A stretch of 7,800 nucleotides of DNA from an uncultured Anaerolineae bacterium (GTDB lineage Bacteria; Chloroflexota; Anaerolineae; Anaerolineales; Villigracilaceae): assembly GCA_903854805.1 (NCBI GenBank), contig CAINXK010000017.1, forward strand, positions 1 to 7,800, given 5' to 3'. Each line of letters opens with the position of its first letter. Position 1 is the first letter of the stretch. This document shows, piece by piece, positions 1 to 6,118 of this stretch. Under the pieces are notes generated by a model, which saw only the letters and a program-made list of their open reading frames with translations, had not been told where the DNA came from and made no database searches. The position numbers were made by a program, and so were the translations under genes.

Positions 1-29
1 CCACCTTGAATGGCAAGTTTTTCATTCAT
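1..29 (-). CDS. Start of a gene, possibly DegT/DnrJ/EryC1-type aminotransferase (partial, runs off left edge)
   Basis: An ATG at 29-27 opens a reading frame that leaves the window after nine full codons. The visible residues are MNEKLAIQG, followed by GG as the first two bases of the tenth codon (probably Gly or another GGN residue). A purine-rich AAGGAG lies 9 nt upstream, which makes the start convincing. The pattern K-L-A-I-x-G-G close to the N-terminus is typical of PLP-dependent sugar aminotransferases of the DegT/DnrJ/EryC1/StrS family, which transfer an amino group to keto-sugars. Nine residues cannot prove this; the family call is a guess from the motif, while the presence of a gene start is fairly secure. 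The gene follows the LacI-type regulator by 28 bp with no visible terminator between them, so the two probably share a transcript. Confidence 0.5.
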
Positions 30-38
30 GCAATAATT

Positions 39-44
39 CTCCTT
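39..44 (-). promoter_or_regulatory. Ribosome binding site of the left-edge gene
   Basis: On the minus strand this reads AAGGAG, a near-perfect anti-Shine-Dalgarno match, 9 nt before the ATG at 29-27. It is the main evidence that a new gene begins there rather than the region being an empty spacer. Confidence 0.75.
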
Positions 45-57
45 CGTTAATTTAATT

Positions 58-1101
58 TTACTTTTGCGGAGGACAGCAGGATTTGCGGATCACTAATTGG
101 GGTTGAATATTCACGTGCTGGGTTTCCTGGCTTTGTTCGCTTTTCAGGAAGCCGTCCAGCAGTTGCACCGCCTGACGGCTGATTTCATCGATGGGCTGAT
201 GAACAGTGGTCAGTGCAGGGATGGTATAAGAAGCAAAATGAATATCGTCAAATCCGATCACAGATAACTGATCTGGAACCTTCACCCCCATATCGGCAGC
301 CGCCTTCAGAACCCCCATCGCCATCATGTCATCGGATGCAAAAATAGCGCTGGGGGGTTCGGGCAGCCCCAATAATTCCTGCGCCCCCTGGTAGCCACCT
401 TCCAGGCTGTTTTCAGCTTCCAGGAAATATTCATCCACTACCTGCCCAAATCGAGCCTGCATAAATTCTTCGTAAGCATCCTGGCGTTCATTCAGATCCC
501 CTAGCCGCCCACCAGATAGAAAAGCGATTTTTTGATGACCCAGACCAGCCAAATACTCCAGCGCCAGACAGGTGCCGGCACGATTATCTGTCCCAATTGA
601 GATATTATCGCCCACCAATTGCTTCGTGCCACGGCAGACCAGCACTAGAGGCAAATTCCAGCCCATTTTTTCGAGATAAGTCAAGTCTTCGGGGGTTTCC
701 AGCAGATCGCCCAGAAGCAGCAACCCATCACAATAACGCATGTTCAGCATGGTATGGCTTATTTTGAGCGCCCGGCTCGGATCAGCATTGGCCGTGGCAA
801 GAACAATCTCGTAACCCAATTCCTGGGCTGCCATGCTGATATTGCGGATTAACTTCGAGAAAAATGGGTCTTCCACATCCCGCGCAATGACCCCCAGCAT
901 GTTGGTTGTTTTTCCACGCAAGGCGCGCGCGCCCGGATGCGGTCGATACGATAATTCTTTGGCAGCCTTGAATACTTTTGTACGGGTTTCTTCGCTGATC
1001 GAAATCAGCGATTCTGTCCCGGAAATGATCCGCGAAACCGTACTGACAGATACACCAGCGCGTTCGGCAACATCTCGAATGGTGAGGCTCTTTTTTGCCA
1101 T
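58..1101 (-). CDS. LacI/GalR-family transcriptional regulator
   Basis: A 347-residue DNA-binding repressor controlled by a sugar or sugar-phosphate ligand. Residues 7-26 form the LacI helix-turn-helix (LTIRDVAERAGVSVSTVSRI). The hinge helix follows at about 54-63 (PHPGARALRG), and a periplasmic-binding-protein-like sensor domain begins at about 68 (MLGVIARDVEDPFFS). Conserved sensor motifs include FASDDMMAMG (254-263), VIGFDD (281-286) and P-A-L-T-T-V (295-300). Full length is usual for the family. The longer frame could begin at 1161, but I chose the ATG at 1101-1099: AGAAGGA lies 4 nt upstream, the protein then starts MAKKSLTIRD as family members do, and the extra 20 codons overlap operator-like DNA. 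The loop after the HTH (SGTESLISISEE) looks about two residues longer than usual. The gene has its own consensus promoter with operator-like boxes, suggesting autorepression. The effector cannot be read from sequence; the adjacent operon suggests a sugar or phosphorylated intermediate. Confidence 0.95.
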   Translation of the reverse strand: MAKKSLTIRDVAERAGVSVSTVSRIISGTESLISISEETRTKVFKAAKELSYRPHPGARALRGKTTNMLGVIARDVEDPFFSKLIRNISMAAQELGYEIVLATANADPSRALKISHTMLNMRYCDGLLLLGDLLETPEDLTYLEKMGWNLPLVLVCRGTKQLVGDNISIGTDNRAGTCLALEYLAGLGHQKIAFLSGGRLGDLNERQDAYEEFMQARFGQVVDEYFLEAENSLEGGYQGAQELLGLPEPPSAIFASDDMMAMGVLKAAADMGVKVPDQLSVIGFDDIHFASYTIPALTTVHQPIDEISRQAVQLLDGFLKSEQSQETQHVNIQPQLVIRKSCCPPQK

Positions 1102-1105
1102 ATTT

Positions 1106-1112
1106 TCCTTCT
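1106..1112 (-). promoter_or_regulatory. Ribosome binding site deciding the LacI-type regulator start
   Basis: The minus strand reads AGAAGGA here, 4 nt before the ATG at 1101. No comparable motif precedes the upstream alternative ATG at 1161, which would also place coding sequence over the operator boxes. This supports the shorter, 347-residue product. Confidence 0.7.
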
Positions 1113-1128
1113 GGTCATCAGATTTGCT

Positions 1129-1152
1129 GATAATCGTTTTGCGATAATCGTT
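1129..1152. repeat. Tandem direct repeat of GATAATCGTT (two copies, 14-bp period)
   Basis: The decamer GATAATCGTT occurs exactly at 1129-1138 and again at 1143-1152 on the plus strand. It lies in the untranslated leader of the LacI-type gene. The copies are 14 bp apart, the same distance that separates the second copy from the palindromic AAACGTTT box, so the repeat is best read as part of a repressor-binding array. Confidence 0.85.
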
Positions 1153-1169
1153 ACACCGCAAACGTTTTC
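1129..1169. promoter_or_regulatory. Candidate LacI-family operator array (three CG-centred boxes)
   Basis: Three boxes resemble the LacI-family core AAnCGnTT: AATCGTTT (1132-1139), AATCGTTA (1146-1153) and the perfect palindrome AAACGTTT (1160-1167), which extends to GCAAACGTTTTC at 1158-1169. Their central CG steps are at 1135-1136, 1149-1150 and 1163-1164, exactly 14 bp apart. The array begins about 7 bp downstream of the -10 hexamer, so bound protein would cover the transcription start and early leader. An inverted repeat, TTTGCG (1138-1143) with CGCAAA (1157-1162), is centred on the middle box. The natural candidate for binding is the LacI-type protein encoded immediately downstream. That binding is inferred; the boxes and spacing are read directly. 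Confidence 0.65.
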
Positions 1170-1175
1170 TTGCAT

Positions 1176-1203
1176 ATTATAACAATTCCAGGAGGATTGT
1201 CAA
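1176..1203 (-). promoter_or_regulatory. Consensus sigma-70 promoter for the LacI-type regulator
   Basis: On the minus strand a perfect -35 hexamer TTGACA (1203-1198) and a perfect -10 hexamer TATAAT (1181-1176) are separated by 16 bp. The expected start of transcription is near 1169, giving a leader of roughly 68 nt before the ATG at 1101. Operator-like boxes occupy that leader. Both hexamers matching consensus exactly is uncommon and suggests a strong basal promoter held down by a repressor. The 16-bp spacer is one base short of the optimum. The remaining 79 bp up to the end of the transporter gene (1204-1282) hold no convincing terminator. Confidence 0.8.
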
Positions 1204-1282
1204 GATGAAAATAGGTAAAACATGAATAGTAATAAACAACTTAACTATTTTCCCGGTAACCCATTACATCCAAAGCTGCTCA

Positions 1283-2188
1283 TCAAGTTCTTCGCTTTTC
1301 AAAGAGATAGATTTGCCAGCAGTTATAAAGAGTGTTGAAAAGCATATAAAATGTAGGGCCCATGGCTATCAATGGGTTAATAAAAGTTAGGGCCAACCAG
1401 ATGACAAAAGCGTTATTCTTCTGTCCGAGAGCAAGACTTGCTTCCTGCCGATAGTTACGCCCACCGATTAGAGCCCCCAGGATGAAGTTGACAACACAAA
1501 TCGACAAAGCAACCATGCCAATATTAATGAGTATAACGATGGAACCGGGGTTTTCATTTCGAATAAAATCAGCAGCTTTGGAACAGGCAATGAAAGTATT
1601 GAAAAGCCATATTACAAAAGAATAGCGTTTGCCTTTCCGAAAAATTCCTTGATGGACTGTTGGCAGATGTGTGACAACACGGGCCAGGATGAGAGGCACG
1701 AACATTGTAACAAGCACTGGCTGTAATACTTCCCAGGCCGAGATGGGGATCAATGTGCTAACAATGAATGGCAAAACGAATGGCACTAACAGTGCAATGG
1801 CAATATTGGTTATCAAAACCGAATTGATTACATACTCCACTTGGCCATCGATAAAACTGATAATCACCGGCGAAGAAATGCCTGTGGGTGCAATTGCAGT
1901 GATAAAGGCTGCCAGAGCAAGTGTTTTATCGAAAAACGAGAGTATCCAGAAACCGAGAAGGGCAACTATAAAATTAGCAAAAAGTATATAGATGATACTT
2001 TTTTGAAAGGCTTTTGGGTTGAAATCAATATCGATGAAAGCAAAAAAGAGCATTGCCATCAAAAGGTATTGAACAAGAAATGATAATATGTGGAATTGTG
2101 GCAATAAGGCCCCGCCGGCCATTATCAGCAATAAGGAAAGCACCTTGCCATAAGTAGTGAGAAATGAGTTGGTTTTTGAAAATTGCAT
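1283..2188 (-). CDS. BASS-family (bile acid:Na+ symporter-like) membrane transporter
   Basis: A 301-residue, very hydrophobic inner-membrane protein with about nine or ten membrane spans (roughly 14-31, 36-53, 63-85, 88-110, 118-144, 150-173, 188-205, 216-242, 256-275 and 277-296). Two family-like regions are visible: the broken helix AIAPTGISSPVIISF at 98-112, and LGQKNNAFVIWLAL at 254-267, which corresponds to the second crossover helix of BASS proteins. Characterised members carry bile acids, pantothenate precursors, pyruvate or other organic anions, usually with sodium; the substrate here is unknown. The acidic and glutamine residues that bind sodium in bacterial ASBT homologues near that second motif seem to be Ala and Lys here, judged by eye. 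I chose the ATG at 2188, two bases after the stop of the upstream hydrolase gene and preceded by a weak GGGA. A longer frame from 2242 would overlap that gene by 52 nt. The gene looks AT-richer than its neighbours. It is the last gene of the operon. Confidence 0.8.
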   Translation of the reverse strand: MQFSKTNSFLTTYGKVLSLLLIMAGGALLPQFHILSFLVQYLLMAMLFFAFIDIDFNPKAFQKSIIYILFANFIVALLGFWILSFFDKTLALAAFITAIAPTGISSPVIISFIDGQVEYVINSVLITNIAIALLVPFVLPFIVSTLIPISAWEVLQPVLVTMFVPLILARVVTHLPTVHQGIFRKGKRYSFVIWLFNTFIACSKAADFIRNENPGSIVILINIGMVALSICVVNFILGALIGGRNYRQEASLALGQKNNAFVIWLALTFINPLIAMGPTFYMLFNTLYNCWQIYLFEKRRT

Positions 2189-2190
2189 GG

Positions 2191-4191
2191 TTATCCCGAA
2201 GTGCAACAGGTTGGAAAAATAGTCATTCGTAAACTCGTGCATCCATATGGCACGAGAGTGATCTGTGCTATTTCATCCGCCAGCGCGTCTTCAATTGCTC
2301 CAGAGTCTGGCAATGCGGGCGTCAAGGTAAAATCTCCGTGGTAGACCCCGGTGGTAAAACGCTCTTTTCCGGTTTCCAGGTAATACTCCACATCCAGTGC
2401 TGGGTGTTCCACTACATTTGTACGAATCAAATCCCACCCTTTCACCTTGCGCGCTTTCAGGCGCAGTTTCAGCGGAGTGCCAAGCCGGTCAAAAGGATCT
2501 CCATAATCATCCGCGTGAATTACTTCTGCTGAAATCAATTCCCTTTTTTCATTTAACAACAGGGCATAATTCCAACTGCTGGCAGGGAATAAATTAAAGA
2601 CTGGAAAGCCCGCGCCATAATCGGGCATATTCGGTAAATCTACTCGTTGTTCTTCGATTGGCAAAGAATACACCAGTGGACCGCGCTCCACGCCTACCCC
2701 GGATTGTGGCCAGTGGCTGAGTTTAACAACCATGGGGAGCATAAGTCTGATACAGTCGTTGGGTTGAAAAGTGCGCGATATCGTGATAAAGCTGCTTGGG
2801 CGGAGTTCGATTTCCTGGCGAATGTTATTCAGGTAGATCTCGGCTGCTTCGCACCACCCCGGTATCCGCACCGATAATGAAATTTCAACAGGCTTATCCG
2901 CAAGGATGCGAAAATTGATCTGCTCCGAAAAAGGATATTCTGTCTCTTCCACAATAGTGACCGGCAGCCCGCTGGTTCCTGCTACAAAATTCACCTGGCT
3001 TGGGCCATAAAAAACAGCCGCAACTCCATTTGATTTGGCATCAACCATCCACATCCGGGCTACGTAATTAGGCATGGCGCGGTTGATATTACCTGTACAA
3101 CAGGGTGCATGGTGATAGGGGCGATACCGCATGAGGTCCCCACCACGGCTGTTCAGGTTATGATCGCTACTGTCAGCAGCAATTACCTGATTGGGACATG
3201 AAAAGTATTGATGTGCCCTAAAATCCTGGGTCACAGTCCCAGGAGCGGCGTTGAACATCGCTCGTTCGATTTTATCGGCATAGTCAGCCTGCCCGGTTGC
3301 CATGAGCAAATAGCCCAGACTCCAGGTGTAATCTGAAATATTACAGGCTTCATGACTATCGAGGGGTTCCTTGCCGGATAAATTTTCTGCAGAACTGTGG
3401 ACGCCGTCAATCAATAGCTGGTCGCGCTCCACTTTACCGTAAGCATTCACAGTAGATCGGAGCAATGTTTCATTGCCTGTATACAGATACAGGACTGCTC
3501 CAAGCTTTGCCATTTCATTGAAGGAAACCCCATGCATCTTGATCGGCCGGTCTGAAAGCATGGTTTCCTGGAGCACATCCAGCTCACCTTCATTGCCAAG
3601 ATTGAACTCCTGGTAAGCTTTAGTTGCGGCCTCCAGCAATTCGGGCCGGCCGGTTTTTTCATAAACCCAGAGCATCATCTCGACGTTGACTACTTCTCGA
3701 CTGCGATTATGCGGTGAAGTATTCGAAAGATAATGTTTCTGCAGCGCATCAGGAATGCGTTCATCATTTGTGGCCATATAATCCGCCGCAAAAGCCCGGA
3801 AGAATACCGCGTGCGGCCAACGCGGGGTCTTTATGGGAGAAATGGGAAACTTGAGATGCGCAGGACCAAGGTAGCCATCATGGTCCGGGTTTTCCAATAC
3901 CAGGTGTAAGAAGTGCCTGGCCTTATCAATACTAGGCTGATCTCGCAAAAGCAATGCGCAGCGCAGCAGGCCGTCGATCCAGTAAGCTGATTGTTCCTGC
4001 GGCCACCAATTCTCAACATCGTTGGAGGCCGGTTGGATGGTGTTCCAGTCAGTCAATTGAAAAGTTGGGTGACCGCACTCGTCCAGGTGACCGGTCAGCC
4101 CTCTCATCTGTTTTTCAAGATAAGCGCGCAACCAACCTGATGGAACGATTTTGGTCAAGGGCAATTCAGTAAAATGTGCATAATTTTTCAT
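2191..4191 (-). CDS. GH127 / DUF1680 glycoside hydrolase (beta-L-arabinofuranosidase-like)
   Basis: A 666-residue soluble protein of the DUF1680 group, usual length for GH127, with no visible signal peptide, so likely cytoplasmic. An alpha/alpha-barrel is expected for about residues 1-390, followed by beta-sandwich domains. In the characterised GH127 enzyme HypBA1 a zinc-bound cysteine is the nucleophile, with Glu322 as acid/base and Glu338, Cys340, Cys417 and Cys418 as metal ligands. Here the matching positions appear to be Glu269 (SSAENLSG), Glu281 and Cys283 (HEACNISDY), and the Cys364-Cys365 pair (HHAPCCTGN), so the catalytic set looks intact. Other family landmarks are VERGPLVYSLP (501-511) and the terminal LVPYGCTSLRMTIFP (646-660). 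The family cleaves beta-L-arabinofuranosides, but related DUF1680 enzymes act on other sugars, so the substrate is not certain. The start is well supported by GGAGG 9 nt upstream. The preceding kinase stops 2 bp before this ATG and the transporter starts 2 bp after this stop. Confidence 0.9.
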   Translation of the reverse strand: MKNYAHFTELPLTKIVPSGWLRAYLEKQMRGLTGHLDECGHPTFQLTDWNTIQPASNDVENWWPQEQSAYWIDGLLRCALLLRDQPSIDKARHFLHLVLENPDHDGYLGPAHLKFPISPIKTPRWPHAVFFRAFAADYMATNDERIPDALQKHYLSNTSPHNRSREVVNVEMMLWVYEKTGRPELLEAATKAYQEFNLGNEGELDVLQETMLSDRPIKMHGVSFNEMAKLGAVLYLYTGNETLLRSTVNAYGKVERDQLLIDGVHSSAENLSGKEPLDSHEACNISDYTWSLGYLLMATGQADYADKIERAMFNAAPGTVTQDFRAHQYFSCPNQVIAADSSDHNLNSRGGDLMRYRPYHHAPCCTGNINRAMPNYVARMWMVDAKSNGVAAVFYGPSQVNFVAGTSGLPVTIVEETEYPFSEQINFRILADKPVEISLSVRIPGWCEAAEIYLNNIRQEIELRPSSFITISRTFQPNDCIRLMLPMVVKLSHWPQSGVGVERGPLVYSLPIEEQRVDLPNMPDYGAGFPVFNLFPASSWNYALLLNEKRELISAEVIHADDYGDPFDRLGTPLKLRLKARKVKGWDLIRTNVVEHPALDVEYYLETGKERFTTGVYHGDFTLTPALPDSGAIEDALADEIAQITLVPYGCTSLRMTIFPTCCTSG

Positions 4192-4193
4192 GT

Positions 4194-5201
4194 TCAGTTT
4201 CCTCCAGATAATGCTTTATTTGACGCGACCGTATCCATGTTATATAGGTTGTCTGCTTTTTGGGTGATCAGTTGTCCGCTCATCATTTGTGTTGGGATTG
4301 CCGACCTCAATTCACTAAATTCCGCCATAGAAAATCTCCCCCCGCCGGCGCTCAGTGTATTGGCGACGCCGGCAGCAATTCCTTCTGAGAATGCTTCTTG
4401 TAAGCTGATTCCGCGTTCCAATCCCCATAAAAAAGCTCCAAAAAATGAATCGCCGCTGCCAACATTGCTGATTGCTTTCACTGGCGGTGACGCTAAGTAA
4501 AAATGCTGATCGGCAGAAAAATATAATGCGCCTCTTGCTCCTAGAGTCAGAACCACCTGCTTTATTCCTTGCTGATGGATCTTCCGGCCGATATGCATGG
4601 CATCATCAATGTTTCCAGAATTTTCGGTCCCAATCAACTCACAGGCTTCGCTCAGGTTAATTTTGATCCCCTGCACTCTGGCTTGCAACGCTGCTTTAAG
4701 GGCTGTGCCGCTGGAGTCCACCCATACACAATAACCAGATTGATTGAGCCGGTCTAAAAGAAACCGAAAAGCCGAGTCCGATTCAGCCGGCAGGCTGCCG
4801 CAAAATGCAATAATTTCTCCCGGATGGGCATTTTGAAATATATCGATAGCTAAATCTTCCCAGGCTTTGTCCGGCACCTGCTTACCCGGTTCATAAATGA
4901 CAGTTGGTTCACTATTACCATCGGAAAGAATGGTGCAACTGCGTGTTTCAGCTTCTGACCATGTCCAGGTGCAACGTAACCCTTCATTATCAGCCAACTC
5001 TGCCAGATGTCGCCCAACAGGACCACCTAAAAAACCCATACAAAGTGGATTGGCTCCCAGCACCTTTGCGGCCCGGGCTGCGTTTAACCCTTTTCCGCCA
5101 GCAGCCACGATTGTGCGAGTGGGTCGATGAATTGAACCCAGCTCAAGCTTGAGCAATAACAGGGTCCGGTCGATGGCAGGGTTGGGGGTGACAATGATCA
5201 T
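4194..5201 (-). CDS. PfkB-family kinase, 1-phosphofructokinase / tagatose-6-phosphate kinase type
   Basis: A 335-residue cytoplasmic kinase expected to transfer phosphate from ATP to a phosphorylated ketohexose, giving a 1,6-bisphosphate. The hexose-phosphate kinase branch (FruK, LacC, PfkB) is indicated by TPNPAIDRTL at 5-14, GGKGLNAARAAKVLG at 35-49, the GSLP element at 135-138 and IKINLSEACEL at 179-189. The second PfkB signature, NVGSGDSFFGAFLWG, is at 246-260 with catalytic Asp251 in the G-S-G-D anion hole. The fold should end near residue 300; about 25-30 further residues form a polar tail longer than usual for FruK or LacC. Sequence alone does not separate fructose-1-phosphate from tagatose-6-phosphate as substrate; the LacD-like aldolase two genes upstream favours the latter. 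The start overlaps the preceding kinase stop as ATGA, and GGAAGAGG lies about 13 nt upstream. The tail coding region carries the ribosome binding site of the next gene. Confidence 0.88.
   Translation of the reverse strand: MIIVTPNPAIDRTLLLLKLELGSIHRPTRTIVAAGGKGLNAARAAKVLGANPLCMGFLGGPVGRHLAELADNEGLRCTWTWSEAETRSCTILSDGNSEPTVIYEPGKQVPDKAWEDLAIDIFQNAHPGEIIAFCGSLPAESDSAFRFLLDRLNQSGYCVWVDSSGTALKAALQARVQGIKINLSEACELIGTENSGNIDDAMHIGRKIHQQGIKQVVLTLGARGALYFSADQHFYLASPPVKAISNVGSGDSFFGAFLWGLERGISLQEAFSEGIAAGVANTLSAGGGRFSMAEFSELRSAIPTQMMSGQLITQKADNLYNMDTVASNKALSGGN
4201..4205 (-). promoter_or_regulatory. Strong ribosome binding site of the GH127 gene
   Basis: On the minus strand this reads GGAGG (GGAGGAAA with the following bases), 9 nt before the ATG at 4191. 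It lies inside the last codons of the upstream kinase gene. It is the clearest Shine-Dalgarno within the operon, suggesting the hydrolase is translated at a higher rate than genes that rely on coupling alone. Confidence 0.8.
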
Positions 5202-6115
5202 AAATATTTAGAAGCCTCTTCCAGCGATGGTTGGGCATCTGTTCCCCCCGCTTTTGTAGTGGAGAGCGCGCCACAAATGGCGCCCAGCCGTAATGATTTT
5301 TCAATGGTCCAGCTTTTTAGAAAGCCGTATAAGAACCCGGCATCAAAACTGTCACCTGCGCCAACCGTGTCCACCACGTTAACGGGGATCGAAGGTACCT
5401 TCACCTTCCGGTCTTTCCGAACCCCCAGCGCGCCCTGGGCGCCAAGTTTGATCGCAATTATCTTAACCTTTCCAGCTAGATGATCTGCTGCCTCATCAAC
5501 CGTGCTTGCCTTGGCCAGTGAGCAGGCCTCAGCCTGGTTGGGCAGAAAGATATCGGTCACAGCCAGCAGGTCATCAAATCCTTTCCACTCTTCAGTGGGA
5601 TCGTAATTCGTATCAAGGGATGTGCTCAAGCCCAGTCTATGCGCACGTTGAAAAAGTTCGGGCAATCCCGGCTGAAGAGCCTCCTGCAAAAAGTAGGAGG
5701 CCACATGCAAGTGACCAGCGTGGCGGAGCAACTTGTCAGGCACATCGCAAGCAGATAGAGAAGCGATCAAGCCGGGAGCAGTAAGTATCGCACGATCAGC
5801 CCCGCGATTGAGAATAACGCTCACCCCGGTGGAAACTTGTGAGGTCCGTATGATATTCTCGATATCTATGCCGCGTTTTTGCATTTCATCAAGCATAAAT
5901 CGCCCAAAAACATCTTCGGCACACTTTCCGACGAATGCGACTTTGAGTCCGAGCCGCGCTGCGCCACAGGCAAAAATCGCGGATGAAGAACCAATGGTCA
6001 GCGCAGCCGAATCGATCCGTTTTTCGACCTGCCCAAATATCGGGGCCACATCTCCAAACAGGATTAAATCAGGGTTTATTTCGCCTGCGACCAGAATATC
6101 AAAAGATTTTGTCAT
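5198..6115 (-). CDS. PfkB-family (ribokinase-like) sugar kinase
   Basis: A 305-residue cytoplasmic kinase of the ribokinase/PfkB superfamily, expected to phosphorylate a free sugar or nucleoside with ATP. The N-terminus FDILVAGEINPDLIL (5-19) gives the first beta-strand and substrate-binding Asp. The second PfkB signature, DTVGAGDSFDAGFLYG, is at 249-264 with catalytic Asp255. The first signature is atypical: the usual Gly-Gly and Asn are replaced in IGSSSAIFACGAARLG (41-56), a variant I associate with a ribokinase-like subgroup of uncharacterised sugar kinases. Length is normal. It sits between the aldolase and the FruK/LacC-like kinase, so it could supply that kinase with a phosphorylated ketose; 2-keto-3-deoxy sugars, fructose, tagatose or ribose remain possible. 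No Shine-Dalgarno precedes the ATG. It starts 3 nt after the aldolase TGA, in the same frame, implying translation by coupling. Its own stop overlaps the next start as ATGA. Confidence 0.88.
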   Translation of the reverse strand: MTKSFDILVAGEINPDLILFGDVAPIFGQVEKRIDSAALTIGSSSAIFACGAARLGLKVAFVGKCAEDVFGRFMLDEMQKRGIDIENIIRTSQVSTGVSVILNRGADRAILTAPGLIASLSACDVPDKLLRHAGHLHVASYFLQEALQPGLPELFQRAHRLGLSTSLDTNYDPTEEWKGFDDLLAVTDIFLPNQAEACSLAKASTVDEAADHLAGKVKIIAIKLGAQGALGVRKDRKVKVPSIPVNVVDTVGAGDSFDAGFLYGFLKSWTIEKSLRLGAICGALSTTKAGGTDAQPSLEEASKYL

Positions 6116-6118
6116 TGA

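Noticed and set aside
1102..1161. A longer start for the LacI-type regulator at 1161
   Set aside because: It lacks a ribosome binding site, adds 20 residues before a standard LacI N-terminus, and would place coding sequence over the repeated operator-like boxes. The mRNA start predicted from the promoter is also only about 8 nt upstream.
1138..1162. TTTGCG/CGCAAA inverted repeat in the leader as a riboswitch or attenuator
   Set aside because: The stem is short with a 13-nt loop, lacks an alternative stem and U-tract, and lies wholly within the operator-like array, which explains it more simply.
1225..1249. Inverted repeat AATAGT/ACTATT as a terminator for the right-hand operon
   Set aside because: The stem is only six A/T-rich pairs with a 13-nt loop and no proper U-tract in the direction of transcription. 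It is too weak to be called an intrinsic terminator.
2189..2242. A longer start for the BASS transporter at 2242
   Set aside because: It would overlap the GH127 gene by 52 nt, and the added N-terminal residues do not look like the family. The ATG at 2188 directly follows the GH127 stop, as at the other junctions of this operon.
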